Program-made: the position numbers and the translations under genes
Source of the DNA: Mycolicibacterium fortuitum subsp. fortuitum
GTDB lineage: Bacteria; Actinomycetota; Actinomycetes; Mycobacteriales; Mycobacteriaceae
NCBI RefSeq assembly: GCF_022179545.1
Contig: NZ_AP025518.1
Span: 3,162,001-3,226,000, forward strand
Reading direction: 5' to 3'
DNA length: 64,000 nt
Notes under the pieces: model-generated
What the model was told of the DNA's origin: nothing
The model's input: only the letters and a program-made list of their open reading frames with translations
Databases searched by the model: none
Shown here: positions 25,534 to 34,836 of the stretch, piece after piece
Layout of the letters: every line of letters starts with the position of its first letter
How positions within the stretch are numbered: position 1 is the first letter of the stretch

Positions 25534-26958
25534 ATGGATGTGACTCCTACACCGGCACCGGCATCACGCCCTCCTGACGGCGTGACAGTAGCCGCCGCAG
25601 TTTCACATCGCAGGCTCAGACTGCATCTGCTGCTGGCCGTAGTGATATTGACGCTGGCCGGCAGTGCGGCAGCATTGCTGCTCGATCATCACACGGGCCG
25701 GATCGGCCACGAGTCGGCGCTGACCACCCTGGTGGCAGTGTCATTGGCCGCCACGGTGCTGCTGCACGGTCTGCTGCTCGGGCGTCCGATGACCGTATCC
25801 CACGGCGCGACCGCGGCTGCGGCAGTACTGCTGGGGGCGTTCGCGGTGGTCATCGGCCACCCGGTGGATGGGTGGACCTGTCTTGTTCTCGCGGCTGCGA
25901 TGTTGGTCAGGCCTATCGGGTCGGTTGCGCAACCAGACGACCTGCCGGCGGTGGCGTCACTCGTCGACCGAACCAGGTGTGATCCGTTGGCACCCTTTGC
26001 GATGTCTTCGGGCAAGAGCTACGTCTTCTGTGCAGATGGCACCGCGGCCCTGGCCTATCGCGCCCTGGCCGGGTTGGCCGTGGTCAGCGGCGATCCGATC
26101 GGCGACCGCGCTCGGTATGGGGAAGTAGTCGCCACTTTTGCTGCTCTGTGCCGGGCGCGCGGCTGGCGAATTGTGGTGCTGGGCGCCTCGGATCGCTTGC
26201 TGGCGATCTGGCGGGACCGGGCGGTGACGGGCCGCCGGCTGCGTGCCATCTCGATCGGGCGCGACGTCGTGGTGGAAGTCGACAGCTTCGACCTCGGTGG
26301 ACGGCGGCGGCGCAATCTGAGGCAGGCGGTCCAGCGAACCAGGAACGCCGGGGTCACCACCGCGGTGGTCGCCGAATCCGACATCGACGGCACGCTGCGG
26401 TCAGAACTTCGTGACGTGATGCGACAGTCGGGAAAGGCGGCCGGCGCTGAGCGTGGGTTCTGCATGATGCTCGGCGGCACTTTGTCCGGCCGATACCCCG
26501 GAGTGTGGTTGATCTACGGCAGAGACCGGGCAGGACGAATCCAGGCCTTTCAGCGTTATGTGGCTGCCGGTGGCGGCGCAGATCTGAGTCTTGACCTGCC
26601 ATGGCGTCGACCGGACGCACCCAACGGTATCGACGAGCGGCTGACCGTCGACATGGTCGCGTGGGCGCGGTCGCACGGGGGCGAGCGCGTCTCGCTGGCG
26701 TTCGCGCCGTTCCCCGATCTCTTCGGCGGTGACCGCAGCGGTGACGCCGCGGTGCGCGCACTGCGGATCCTTGCCCATGCCGGCGACCGACTCATCAGGC
26801 TGGAATCGCTGTACCGGTACGTCCGCAAGTTCGATGCCATGGCGGGCCGCCGGTACGTGTTGCTGCCACTGATCGATGTCGTGCCGGCTGCGGCGGCATT
26901 ACTTACTCTGGAACTCGCCCCACCTCGGACGACGCGTTTGACCAGGGCTTTTCGGTGA
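25534..26958 (+). CDS. MprF/LPG-synthase-like membrane protein (DUF2156)
   Basis: 474 aa from ATG 25534, preceded by GGGAG. Residues 25-125 hold about four membrane helices. The rest is the C-terminal catalytic domain type of phosphatidylglycerol lysyltransferase: SSGKSYVFCADGTAALAYRALAGLAVVSGDPIG, then the basic GGRRRRNLRQAVQRTRNAGV and MMLGGTLSGRYPG. MprF-type enzymes move an aminoacyl group from tRNA to lipid, altering surface charge and antibiotic tolerance. The full MprF flippase half is missing, so the donor and acceptor are open. It overlaps the next gene by 4 bp. Confidence 0.78.
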   Translation: MDVTPTPAPASRPPDGVTVAAAVSHRRLRLHLLLAVVILTLAGSAAALLLDHHTGRIGHESALTTLVAVSLAATVLLHGLLLGRPMTVSHGATAAAAVLLGAFAVVIGHPVDGWTCLVLAAAMLVRPIGSVAQPDDLPAVASLVDRTRCDPLAPFAMSSGKSYVFCADGTAALAYRALAGLAVVSGDPIGDRARYGEVVATFAALCRARGWRIVVLGASDRLLAIWRDRAVTGRRLRAISIGRDVVVEVDSFDLGGRRRRNLRQAVQRTRNAGVTTAVVAESDIDGTLRSELRDVMRQSGKAAGAERGFCMMLGGTLSGRYPGVWLIYGRDRAGRIQAFQRYVAAGGGADLSLDLPWRRPDAPNGIDERLTVDMVAWARSHGGERVSLAFAPFPDLFGGDRSGDAAVRALRILAHAGDRLIRLESLYRYVRKFDAMAGRRYVLLPLIDVVPAAAALLTLELAPPRTTRLTRAFR

Positions 26959-27779
26959 GTTCACCACCGGTATGCTGGATCGAGATGCTGTCGCGCGTGT
27001 TCTCCAATCTGGTCCGGGTCCGAGTGACCCTGTGCTACGCGACAGCACTGTTCGTGATCGCATCTCTGCTGTTGGTCCTTGGACCCCACACGCAGGACCG
27101 CGTCGTCGGTCGCCTGAGCACCAACCTGGACAACTTGGGGCGTGGCAATGTGGGAACACTGCTCGGCAGCGCTTTCGTCACCGCCGAGGGCTACACATAT
27201 CTGCTGCTGCCGGGCCTGATCTGCCTGCTCGCGTTGGCGGAGTTGCTGTGGCGCAGCAGGCGGTTGGTCCAGGCATTTGCCCTCGGCCACGTCGGCGCCA
27301 CCCTCACGGTGGCCGGTGGGTTGGCCGCCGCGATCAAACTCGGCTGGCTGCCGATCTCCGTCGCACACGCTACCGATGTCGGGCTCAGCTACGGCGCTCT
27401 TGCCGTGCTCGGCACCCTGACCGCGGCGATCCCGATCCGGTGGCGCCCGGCATGGATCGGTAGTTGGGTGACAATCGCGCTGGTAGTCGCGGTGTCCGGG
27501 CCGGATTTCACCGCCATCGGGCACGCCATCGCGTTGACGCTCGGAATACTGTCGTCGATCCGACTCAGCTCTGACGCCCGCTGGACGCCGGCCCGCCTGA
27601 TGTTCCTGACAATAGGTGGCGGGTTCGGACTTCTGATGGTCGTCGGGGTCACGCCGCACATGGCGCCGATTGCGCTGCCTGCGGGTATGGCGGTCGCGGT
27701 GATCGTCACCCGGGTCCGGCGAGGTCGGATTGCCGGGCCGACGGGTGGTACGGCCAGCCTGACTACAGTGTCCGCATGA
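26955..27779 (+). CDS. Rhomboid-like polytopic membrane protein
   Basis: 274 aa, six or seven hydrophobic segments. The order resembles rhomboids: a first helix, a loop with LGRGNVGTLLGSAFV, EGYTYLLLPGLICLLALAELLWRSRRLVQAFALGHVGATL and HATDVGLSYGALAVLGTL, where rhomboid proteases would have G-x-S-G. No catalytic Ser is evident there, so it is likely an inactive rhomboid-like protein. Overlap with the lysyltransferase-like gene (ATGA) and with trpB2 downstream makes a three-gene operon. A role in partner-protein quality control or lipid binding is speculation. Confidence 0.68.
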   Translation: MSSPPVCWIEMLSRVFSNLVRVRVTLCYATALFVIASLLLVLGPHTQDRVVGRLSTNLDNLGRGNVGTLLGSAFVTAEGYTYLLLPGLICLLALAELLWRSRRLVQAFALGHVGATLTVAGGLAAAIKLGWLPISVAHATDVGLSYGALAVLGTLTAAIPIRWRPAWIGSWVTIALVVAVSGPDFTAIGHAIALTLGILSSIRLSSDARWTPARLMFLTIGGGFGLLMVVGVTPHMAPIALPAGMAVAVIVTRVRRGRIAGPTGGTASLTTVSA

Positions 27780-29077
27780 CGCTGCACGCCGCCGCCACCC
27801 ATCCGGATCTGGTCACCGTCGAGGTGCCGACGCACTGGTACAACCTGCCGGCTGAGCTCGATGAGCCGATCCCACCGCACCTGCACCCGGGAACCAAGGA
27901 ACCCGTCACCGCCGATGATCTTGCGGCGCTGTTCCCGAGCGGGCTGATCGCGCAGGAAGTGTCCACCGATCCGTACATTGCGATCCCGGAGGCAGTGCGC
28001 GAGATCTACTCGATGTGGCGTCCATCGCCCTTGATTCGGGCTCGGCGGTTCGAGCAGGCGCTCAACACGGGTGCCCACATCTACGTCAAGTATGAAGGCG
28101 TCAGTCCGGTGGGCAGTCACAAGACCAATTCTGCTGTGGCACAAGCGTATTACAACAGCATCGACGGTGTTCGGAAGCTGACCACAGAGACCGGTGCCGG
28201 GCAGTGGGGAAGCGCGCTGGCGTTCGCCGGAGCCCAGTTCGGCCTGGAGATCGAGGTGTGGCAGGTCCGCGCTTCCTACGAGTCGAAGCCCTACCGCGGC
28301 CACCTGATCCGGACGTACGGCGGTACGGTGCACTCCAGCCCGTCGAATCTCACCGAGTCGGGCCGCGCAATCTTGGCGTCCAGCCCGGACACCACCGGCA
28401 GTCTTGGCATGGCGGTCAGCGAGGCAGTCGAGGTGGCGGCCGCTGATCCCGACACCCGTTATGCACTCGGCAGCGTGCTCAATCACGTGGTGTTGCATCA
28501 GAGCGTGATCGGACTGGAGGCGGTGGCACAGCTTGCCGCCGTTGAACCGAACGGTGCGGATGTCGTGTTCGGCTGCGCCGGCGGTGGTTCCAATCTTGCC
28601 GGGCTGGCGTTCCCCTTCCTGCGCGAAAAGATCCACGGGCGGTCGAATCCCAGAGTCGTGGCTGCCGAGCCCGCCGCGTGCCCGTCCATCACCCAGGGGG
28701 AGTACCGGTACGACCATGGCGACGTGGCCGGCCTGACTCCGCTCCTCAAGATGCACACGCTCGGAATGGATTTCGTTCCCGACCCGATTCATGCCGGTGG
28801 TCTGCGCTACCACGGGATGGCGCCAGCCCTCAGTCATACCGTCGCACTCGGACTGGTCGAGGGCATTGCGATCGAGCAACATGACGCGTTCGCGGCGGGC
28901 GTGCAGTTCGCGCGGTCGCAGGGCATTGTCCCGGCGCCCGAGTCAACTCACGCCATCGCCGCGGCTGCCAGGCACGTCGCCGACGACCCGGCCGAGCAGG
29001 TGGTCGTGATCGGACTGTCGGGCCATGGTCAACTCGACCTGCCGGCCTACGCGGAGTTCCTGGACGGGAATTTCTAA
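27776..29077 (+). CDS. TrpB2-type PLP-dependent tryptophan synthase beta-like enzyme
   Basis: 433 aa, matching the longer TrpB2 branch rather than TrpB1. The PLP lysine is in VGSHKTNSA near residue 122, the phosphate-binding loop is FGCAGGGSN, and VAAEPAACPSITQGEYRYDHGD is typical of TrpB2. TrpB2 proteins condense indole with serine or phosphoserine without a TrpA partner in some species. The start overlaps the rhomboid-like gene. The full trp operon is not present, so this is an accessory copy, perhaps for indole salvage. Confidence 0.85.
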   Translation: MTLHAAATHPDLVTVEVPTHWYNLPAELDEPIPPHLHPGTKEPVTADDLAALFPSGLIAQEVSTDPYIAIPEAVREIYSMWRPSPLIRARRFEQALNTGAHIYVKYEGVSPVGSHKTNSAVAQAYYNSIDGVRKLTTETGAGQWGSALAFAGAQFGLEIEVWQVRASYESKPYRGHLIRTYGGTVHSSPSNLTESGRAILASSPDTTGSLGMAVSEAVEVAAADPDTRYALGSVLNHVVLHQSVIGLEAVAQLAAVEPNGADVVFGCAGGGSNLAGLAFPFLREKIHGRSNPRVVAAEPAACPSITQGEYRYDHGDVAGLTPLLKMHTLGMDFVPDPIHAGGLRYHGMAPALSHTVALGLVEGIAIEQHDAFAAGVQFARSQGIVPAPESTHAIAAAARHVADDPAEQVVVIGLSGHGQLDLPAYAEFLDGNF

Positions 29078-29244
29078 GTCTGTGAACATCTGAAATCGAC
29101 CTGCAGTCACCATGAGTTTCCTATGCGGTTAATTATGCATCGCGTATGACTTTCTCCCACCGCTCGTATTCGTAGCTAGGCTCGATGTAGACGCCTCAGG
29201 AATACGAGGGTCGCCGTAGCGACTGGCCGGAAAGGGAACTTTGG

Positions 29245-29562
29245 GTGATGAGAAATCAGCTCGTGAAGACGGTCGCAGTTGCCTCGATCGCGGCAGCGCT
29301 GGCGTTCGCCACACCTGGAACGGCTGCTGCCGCGCCCACTGGCCAGACCTCCGCTCAGGCGACTATCAGCGACCTTGAAGCGCAAGGGTTTCGCGTGATC
29401 CTCAACAAGGTAGGTAACGCGCCGATGGATAAGTGCACCGTGACCGCGGTACGGCAGGGCACTGATGTCAAGCATTCCTGGGTGCAGCGGGGACCTACCG
29501 GGAACGTGAATAACCTCGTGCGCTACACCACCGCGTATGTCGATCTCATGTGTAATCGCTGA
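29245..29562 (+). CDS. Small secreted mycobacterial protein
   Basis: 105 aa from GTG 29245 (ATG 29248 is equally possible; AAAGGGA lies 7-10 nt upstream). Signal peptide to about residue 30 (VASIAAALAFATPGTAAAA-PTG). The mature domain reads ISDLEAQGFRVILNKVGNAPMDKCTVTAVR and ends YTTAYVDLMCNR, with two Cys that probably pair. Short proteins of this pattern are widespread in mycobacteria without known function. It follows trpB2 by about 165 bp and has its own promoter region. Confidence 0.72.
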   Translation: MMRNQLVKTVAVASIAAALAFATPGTAAAAPTGQTSAQATISDLEAQGFRVILNKVGNAPMDKCTVTAVRQGTDVKHSWVQRGPTGNVNNLVRYTTAYVDLMCNR

Positions 29563-29670
29563 ATATTTTTCCAGAAACCGATCGCCGATTTTTCGGAATT
29601 GAATTCGGATAATTCTGAGCACAGAAAAGAAGGCATCAGTCCGAGGTGCCGAGTCGTATCGGCTCCTCGG

Positions 29671-30603
29671 TCAGATCTGCCAGTCCTGGGCCCCGTCCGG
29701 CTGGTTGTAGAGGCCTACCGAGTTCTTGACGACGACCGGATCACCGCTGCCGAAGTGGTCGAAGAACCACTGCGCGTTGGCAGGGCTGAGATTTGGGCAG
29801 CCGTGACTGACATTGCGCTTCCCTTGATCGGCCACCGACCACGGAGCGCTGTGCACGAAGATCCCTGTGTTGCTGAGCCGGAGCGCATTTTTGACCTTGA
29901 GCTTGTAGCCCTCGGCCGAGTTCACCGGGACTCCGTACGTTGACGAGTCCATGACGATGTCAGCGAACTTTTCGAGCACGTAATAAGTGCCGTTGGGTGT
30001 TTCGTAGCCAGGCTTTCCCAGAGAGACGGGGAAAGTCTTCTCGAGCTTGCCGTTGCGGTGGATCTGCATCTGATGGGTGGCGTCGTCGATGGTGGCCACC
30101 AGTGAATCACCAACGCGGAAAGTGGTTTTCGTGCCGGCGGCATCGACATTGACCACGGTACCGGCCGGCCAGAAGTCGATTGGCCGCCAACGAACTTGAG
30201 TATCGCTCATCCAGTAGAACTTGCCCGGCACGGGAGGGTTGGACGAGACGTGAATTGCGTCCTCGGCCATCTTCCTGTCTGCGATCGGCCGCTGGAAAGT
30301 GATGGAGATCGGCTTGGCGACACCGACCGTCGAACCGTTGGTCGGGTTGAACGTGGGCGGCAGGAACGGCGCCTCGCCGGTGAACGGCAGAGGATTCTGC
30401 CCTGCCGGCACACCGACGTCGGCAGCCTGTCCGAACGGGGCGGGCCACGGCATAGGCGGTGGAGCGAGATCGGGTGCAGGTTCGACGGGCGGCGGCGGCC
30501 CCATTGGCTCGGCCAGGGCGGAAGTGCCGGTGGCGGTTGCCGCTGTGACCATGACGGCCGCCGCGATCGCGGTGATCCAAAGGTATCCGGTGCGGTGCTG
30601 CAC
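29671..30603 (-). CDS. L,D-transpeptidase (YkuD) with Ig-like domain
   Basis: 310 aa from GTG 30603; an in-frame ATG at 30669 exists but GGAGG lies just before the GTG. After a signal anchor and a Pro-rich stretch there is an Ig-like domain ([23 protein letters not shown]) and the catalytic YkuD domain. The motif HSAPW ... [16 protein letters not shown] contains the catalytic Cys. These enzymes make 3-3 cross-links in mycobacterial peptidoglycan and resist most penicillins but not carbapenems. A dyad with CTACGTA at 30676-30701 suggests control by the BlaI at 32680. Confidence 0.88.
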   Translation of the reverse strand: MQHRTGYLWITAIAAAVMVTAATATGTSALAEPMGPPPPVEPAPDLAPPPMPWPAPFGQAADVGVPAGQNPLPFTGEAPFLPPTFNPTNGSTVGVAKPISITFQRPIADRKMAEDAIHVSSNPPVPGKFYWMSDTQVRWRPIDFWPAGTVVNVDAAGTKTTFRVGDSLVATIDDATHQMQIHRNGKLEKTFPVSLGKPGYETPNGTYYVLEKFADIVMDSSTYGVPVNSAEGYKLKVKNALRLSNTGIFVHSAPWSVADQGKRNVSHGCPNLSPANAQWFFDHFGSGDPVVVKNSVGLYNQPDGAQDWQI

Positions 30604-30675
30604 GAAGCCTCCATCGACAAGGTGTCCTTGGCAACCTCGCCGCTCGGGCGGATTCGTCAGGTTGCGCAACCAAGT

Positions 30676-30701
30676 CTACTAGCTACGTACGGGGATAGTA
30701 G
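30676..30701. promoter_or_regulatory. Putative BlaI operator before L,D-transpeptidase
   Basis: CTACTA (30676-30681) and TAGTAG (30696-30701) form inverted arms with CTACGTAC between them. It is 73 bp upstream of the transpeptidase GTG. CTACGTA is shared with the sites at 30859, 32581 and 34837. Confidence 0.6.
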
Positions 30702-30858
30702 ATCGCGCTGCTGCCTCAGACGTCCGACCGTCGCGGCATGGCGGCTCACGTTGGCGATCTCCCATGGCCTTTGTGCAGATTCCGTAATCCACACGCAGCG
30801 ACCGTCATTGCGCTTACCTGCTGATTCATCCAGTACGGAGTCACCACATACGAAGAAC

Positions 30859-30866
30859 CTACGTAG
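30859..30866. promoter_or_regulatory. Putative BlaI half-operator CTACGTAG
   Basis: Perfect 8-bp palindrome 170 bp upstream of the multicopper oxidase start. Short alone, it is listed because the same CTACGTA core precedes the other three units of this block. Confidence 0.4.
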
Positions 30867-31035
30867 AACGAGATGAGTCGGTGTGATTTCGGCATGAGTT
30901 TGTGTTCCGTCGCTGACGGCGTTCTTCAACAAACCTTCACATAACCCATACTGATTCGCTGATCTCCGGTGGTCGGGTGGAGGCGAAGCACCATGCACCT
31001 CGACCTGCCGGGTACGACCACTGGAGAGCCACGCC

Positions 31036-32574
31036 ATGTCAGACATCGTCCGCCTGCCGCGGGTGAGCCGAAGGGGATTCCTCACGGCCGCGGCCGCCTT
31101 GGGCGCAACCGCAATCACCGGGTGCCGGAGTGAGACCGCAGCAACCCCCGCCGACGTGACTTCCCCCGATGCGATTGCCGTGGCCGAAAGCCTTCGTCCC
31201 CATACGGGCCGCACCGTCTCGACCACACTGACCGCCCAGCGCTCGCAGGTTGACCTGGGCGGCACCGTGGCCGAGACGGTTGCCTACAACGACCTGGTGC
31301 CCGGGCCTTTGTTGCGCGCGTCGGTCGGTGATGAACTGGAGGTCACCGTCCACAACCGGCTGGGCCGGTCGACCTCGGTGCACTGGCACGGGCTGGCCCT
31401 CCGCAACGACATGGACGGCGCAGCGCCGGCCACCCCGGACATCCCCGGTGGCGCCGCCTTCACGTACCGGTTTTCGGCGCCCCACCCGGGAACGTATTGG
31501 GCTCACCCTCACACCGGACTGGATGCTGACACCGGCTTGTACTTCCCGGTCATCGTCGACGACCCCGACGACCCGGGCCGCTATGACGCGGAATGGGTGG
31601 TGATGCTCGACGATTGGACCGATGGCATCGGCGAAAGCCCGGCCCAGATCTTCGCCGGGCTGCGCCGTCCGTCGGGCGGCCACCAAATGCCGGGTATGGA
31701 CGGGATGCCGGGAATGAACGGCCACGGTGCGATGGGCTCGGCGGGTGGCCGACAAAGTTCGGCACTCGGAGGCGATGCCGGCGACGTCGACTACCCGATG
31801 TATGTCATCAACGGGCGCAATGCTCAGAATCCCAACAGCTTCCGTGCCAGACCAGGTCAGCGGGTGCGGATCCGGCTGATCAACGCGGGCTCCGACACCG
31901 CGTTCCGGGTCGCGTTGGCCGAGCATCGGATGACCGTCACCCATACCGACGGGTTCCCGGTCATCCCCACCGAGGTCGATGCGGTGCTGCTCGGTATGGG
32001 TGAGCGCTACGACGTCGTCGTCACCGCGCGGGACGGGGTATTCCCGCTCGTCGCGTCCGCCGAGGGGAAGAAGGCGATCACACGGGCCCTGCTGGTGACC
32101 GCAGACGGCTCGACGCCGCCAGTCGACTACACCCCGTCGGAGCTGCAGGGCCGACTCGGCACAGTCAGCACCTTCGCCGCCACGCCGGACGTGACGTTCG
32201 ATTCCGCGCCCGTAGACGCGGAATTACCTGTCGAGCTGGGCGGCTCGATGGCGAACTACGAATGGACGATCAATGGCCGCACCTTCGCCGACATGCAGCC
32301 GCTGACCGTACGCGATGGGCAGCGAGTGGCGATGACATTCCGGAACGCGACGATGATGTGGCACCCGATGCACCTGCACGGACACACCTTTCAGGTGATG
32401 GGTGAGGACGGGCGACCCGGCGCCCGCAAGGACACTCTGATCGTGCTGCCGATGCAGCGGATACGTGTGCTGTTTGCTGCCGACAATCCCGGCCAGTGGA
32501 TGCTCCACTGCCACAACGCATATCATCAGGATGCCGGGATGATGACGAGCGTCGAATATGCCGGCGATTCATAG
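31036..32574 (+). CDS. mmcO: Tat-exported multicopper oxidase
   Basis: 512 aa. Twin-arginine start (SRRGFLTAAAALG) then a lipobox-like ITGC at residue 30, so probably a lipid-anchored Tat substrate. All four copper-binding motifs are present: HWHG, HPHTGLD, HPMHLHGHTF and HCHNAYHQDAGM. A Met-rich insert (HQMPGMDGMPGMNGHGAMG) resembles those used for Cu(I) capture. By family it oxidises Cu(I) to less toxic Cu(II), as the M. tuberculosis MmcO does. Its position beside cell-wall enzymes and BlaI suggests a link between copper and envelope stress. Confidence 0.9.
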   Translation: MSDIVRLPRVSRRGFLTAAAALGATAITGCRSETAATPADVTSPDAIAVAESLRPHTGRTVSTTLTAQRSQVDLGGTVAETVAYNDLVPGPLLRASVGDELEVTVHNRLGRSTSVHWHGLALRNDMDGAAPATPDIPGGAAFTYRFSAPHPGTYWAHPHTGLDADTGLYFPVIVDDPDDPGRYDAEWVVMLDDWTDGIGESPAQIFAGLRRPSGGHQMPGMDGMPGMNGHGAMGSAGGRQSSALGGDAGDVDYPMYVINGRNAQNPNSFRARPGQRVRIRLINAGSDTAFRVALAEHRMTVTHTDGFPVIPTEVDAVLLGMGERYDVVVTARDGVFPLVASAEGKKAITRALLVTADGSTPPVDYTPSELQGRLGTVSTFAATPDVTFDSAPVDAELPVELGGSMANYEWTINGRTFADMQPLTVRDGQRVAMTFRNATMMWHPMHLHGHTFQVMGEDGRPGARKDTLIVLPMQRIRVLFAADNPGQWMLHCHNAYHQDAGMMTSVEYAGDS

Positions 32575-32578
32575 GTGG

Positions 32579-32590
32579 CTACTACGTACT
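32579..32590. promoter_or_regulatory. Putative BlaI operator, autoregulatory
   Basis: CTACTACGTACT lies 5 bp after the mmcO stop and 90 bp before the blaI start. It is a near-palindrome centred on TACGTA. BlaI/MecI repressors bind short dyads at their own promoter. Confidence 0.55.
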
Positions 32591-32679
32591 AAAACAATCA
32601 GTACTTGCGGTGATCGCGTCATGCGGGTTGGACGTCGCGGCGCGAGGTACCCTCGCATCACCGATGTTGGAGGGGTGCT

Positions 32680-33069
32680 GTGCGTGTACGAGGATTCGGC
32701 GAACTCGAGGCCGAAATCATGGATCGCATCTGGAATCGCGGTCCGGCGGCGGTCACTGTGCGCGAGGTCTTCGACGAACTCGTGGAAGAGCGCCGGATCG
32801 CCTACACCACCGTCATGTCGACGATGGACAATCTCCATACGAAAGGCTGGCTGGAACGCGACCGCGATGGTCGGGCCTACCGGTATTGGCCAAGGTTGAA
32901 CCGCGAGCAGCACACCGCTCAGTTGATGCGTGAGGCGCTCGACGGTGGCGGTCGTTCGGATCTGGTACTCAGCTACTTCATCGAGCAGATCGACCCGCAG
33001 GATTCCGATCGGTTGCGGGCGGCGCTGCGTTCCTTGGCCAGGCGGTCGACGAGGGAGAAAAAGCGGTGA
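32680..33069 (+). CDS. blaI: BlaI/MecI-family repressor
   Basis: 129 aa from GTG 32680. The winged helix is typical: GELEAEIMDRIWNRGPAAVTVREVFDELVEERRIAYTTVMSTMDNLHTKGWLERDRDGRAYRYWP, followed by a C-terminal dimerisation helix pair. In mycobacteria BlaI represses beta-lactamase and respiratory or wall genes and is removed after beta-lactam exposure. The stop overlaps the M56 protease start (GTGA), the classical sensor pair. The likely targets here are the four CTACGTA-preceded units. No beta-lactamase gene adjoins it. Confidence 0.88.
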   Translation: MRVRGFGELEAEIMDRIWNRGPAAVTVREVFDELVEERRIAYTTVMSTMDNLHTKGWLERDRDGRAYRYWPRLNREQHTAQLMREALDGGGRSDLVLSYFIEQIDPQDSDRLRAALRSLARRSTREKKR

Positions 33070-34004
33070 ACATCGCCGCGGGTTTGCTGATCTACAGCGT
33101 GGCGATGTTGGTCTTTGCGCCGAGGCTGCTCAGCGCTCTCACCCGCGGCGGGTCTGCTCCCAGATTCGGGGTGGCGGCATGGCTGACCGCTGTCGTCAGC
33201 GTGTTGGCCACCTGGATCGTGATACCCGTACTGGTGATCGTCGACGTCGTATTCCACGGTGGCGGTCGCGGCTCGTTCTTGGCTTCTTGTGTGGAGTTTC
33301 TGTGCGACATCGCGGCCGGGCGCGCAGGCATGGCGGCGCAAGCAGCCGTCATGGTCGCGGCGGTCGCGCTGATCGTGGCGGTGGGCGGCATCGGGTTCAA
33401 ATCCATGCGCACCATACGGCGGTTGCGCACGCATTCTCATGGTCACGCCCAGGCCGTGCGAATGGTGGGGCGTCCGGCTGACCAGCGCGATGTCTTCATC
33501 GTTGACTCCAGCGAACGCACCGCATACTGCGTCGCCGGAGCGCCTCCGGCGATCGTGGTCACCAGCGGCGCCATTGCCGCCCTCGGCCACGACGAGTTGC
33601 AGGCGGTGCTCGCCCATGAGCGGGCACATCTGGATGGACACCATCTCAAGATCGCGACGGCATTGCGCGGGTTGGCGATGGTGTTTCCACGGGTTCGGCT
33701 GATGACCCGGGCGGCCGCAGACGTTGCTCGGCTGCTTGAGATGTGTGCCGACGACGCCGCGGTGCGCCGCCATGGCCAGGACACGCTCCTGTCCGGGCTG
33801 ATGACGCTGGCGGGAGCCACGCCGGCCCAGGCTCTCGGTGCCGCCGACGTGGCGTTGCTGAACCGCGCCGAGCGCCTCGCTCTTCCGCCCGCGCCGTGGA
33901 TCCGTGCCGGCGCCGGAGCTGGTTTGTTCGGGGCGATGGCGATCATTGCCCTCGTGCCCATCGGCACGTTCGTGCTGGGGGCTTCCGGTCTGCTGTGTCG
34001 TTGA
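33066..34004 (+). CDS. blaR: M56-family membrane metalloprotease, BlaR-like
   Basis: 312 aa with hydrophobic segments at the N-terminus, near 35-58, around 88-112 and at the C-terminus. The zinc motif is LAHERAHLDGHH (HExxH with R-A insertion as HERAH), preceded by AYCVAGAPPAIVVTSGAI. M56 proteases such as BlaR1 cleave the BlaI-type repressor after a signal. Here the large extracellular penicillin-binding sensor of BlaR1 is absent, so the signal must come another way. It is the usual short actinobacterial form. Confidence 0.85.
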   Translation: MNIAAGLLIYSVAMLVFAPRLLSALTRGGSAPRFGVAAWLTAVVSVLATWIVIPVLVIVDVVFHGGGRGSFLASCVEFLCDIAAGRAGMAAQAAVMVAAVALIVAVGGIGFKSMRTIRRLRTHSHGHAQAVRMVGRPADQRDVFIVDSSERTAYCVAGAPPAIVVTSGAIAALGHDELQAVLAHERAHLDGHHLKIATALRGLAMVFPRVRLMTRAAADVARLLEMCADDAAVRRHGQDTLLSGLMTLAGATPAQALGAADVALLNRAERLALPPAPWIRAGAGAGLFGAMAIIALVPIGTFVLGASGLLCR

Positions 34005-34029
34005 GCTCAGGACTCAAGACACGAAGGCA

Positions 34030-34818
34030 TCAATACTCGATGACGCGAGTGACATACGGTGTCATGCCGGACATGCGGACCGGGGAGATCTTGACCGGAA
34101 CGCCGGTCTGCTGTGCCTCGATCATCTGGCCGCCGCCGAGGTAGAGAGCTTCGTGCTGTCCGCCACCGGGGCCCCAGAACAGCAGATCACCTCGCTTTGC
34201 CTGTGACGGCGGCAGTTGACGCCCTGCGGTGTACTGATCGCCTGAATAGCGGGGGAGTAGGAGGCCCACACCGGCGAACGCGTAACGGGTGAGCCCGGAG
34301 CAATCGAACCCCACAGTGCCGGCTCCAGAATCCACCCCACGGCTGGGCCCGGTCAGGCTGCCGCCGCCCCAGGAGTACGGCACTCCGATCTGAGTGCCGG
34401 CTCGCCGAATGACGTACTCGACAGCCTGTCTGCCGTAGACGCGGTTGCCGCGCAACGGGGGTGCGCCGGCGCCGGAGCTCGTCGGCGCAAGCCCCAGCGT
34501 TGCCAGGAACTTTCGGCCCATGTCGAATGTCGTCTGGGTGGCGAGAGCACTCGCCTGCAAGGAAGCGTTGGCGATTGCCACCGGATCGCCTGGTGCGCCC
34601 GCGCTCAGCAGATTGGGCAGTGTTGGATCCCACTGACCGGCGCCGGGCTCGGCTCGGGCAAGGGGAGTGCCCAACGCCACCGCCGCTGCAGCAACCAGAA
34701 TCCCTGTGCGCAAGAGCGTGCGGCGTTCACAGCCCACGGAATACACGGAAGGTGTCGAGGGCATCGTCACGCACCCTTTCCGCCGCACGGTCGGCTGTGG
34801 CCGAGATGACATCTGCAT
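34030..34818 (-). CDS. NlpC/P60 peptidoglycan endopeptidase
   Basis: 262 aa (start 34818; Met 19 at 34764 would also leave a signal peptide, RTGILVAAAAVALGTPLARA). The C40 domain is in the last 130 residues. The catalytic Cys is in GFDCSGLTRYAF, the His in GQHEALYLGGGQ, and VPYSWGGGSLTGPS is the usual prelude. Rip-type enzymes cut D-Glu to meso-DAP bonds in wall peptides and act in cell separation. The dyad 19-36 bp upstream carries CTACGTACGTACGTA, so it may belong to the BlaI set, opposite to the transpeptidase. Confidence 0.87.
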   Translation of the reverse strand: MQMSSRPQPTVRRKGCVTMPSTPSVYSVGCERRTLLRTGILVAAAAVALGTPLARAEPGAGQWDPTLPNLLSAGAPGDPVAIANASLQASALATQTTFDMGRKFLATLGLAPTSSGAGAPPLRGNRVYGRQAVEYVIRRAGTQIGVPYSWGGGSLTGPSRGVDSGAGTVGFDCSGLTRYAFAGVGLLLPRYSGDQYTAGRQLPPSQAKRGDLLFWGPGGGQHEALYLGGGQMIEAQQTGVPVKISPVRMSGMTPYVTRVIEY

Positions 34819-34836
34819 CGTCGGAACTATGGAGCA

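Larger units (their letters stand above)
30604..31035. promoter_or_regulatory. Divergent promoter region, transpeptidase and multicopper oxidase
   Basis: 432 bp between divergent genes. It holds the dyad at 30676-30701 near the transpeptidase and the palindrome CTACGTAG at 30859-30866 facing the oxidase. No reliable ORF was seen in between. Confidence 0.5.

Noticed and set aside
27389..28882. 497-codon open frame on the minus strand
   Set aside because: Antisense shadow of trpB2, which has the PLP lysine and glycine loop.
31039..31944. 301-codon open frame on the minus strand
   Set aside because: Shadow of the multicopper oxidase, whose copper motifs are in the plus frame.
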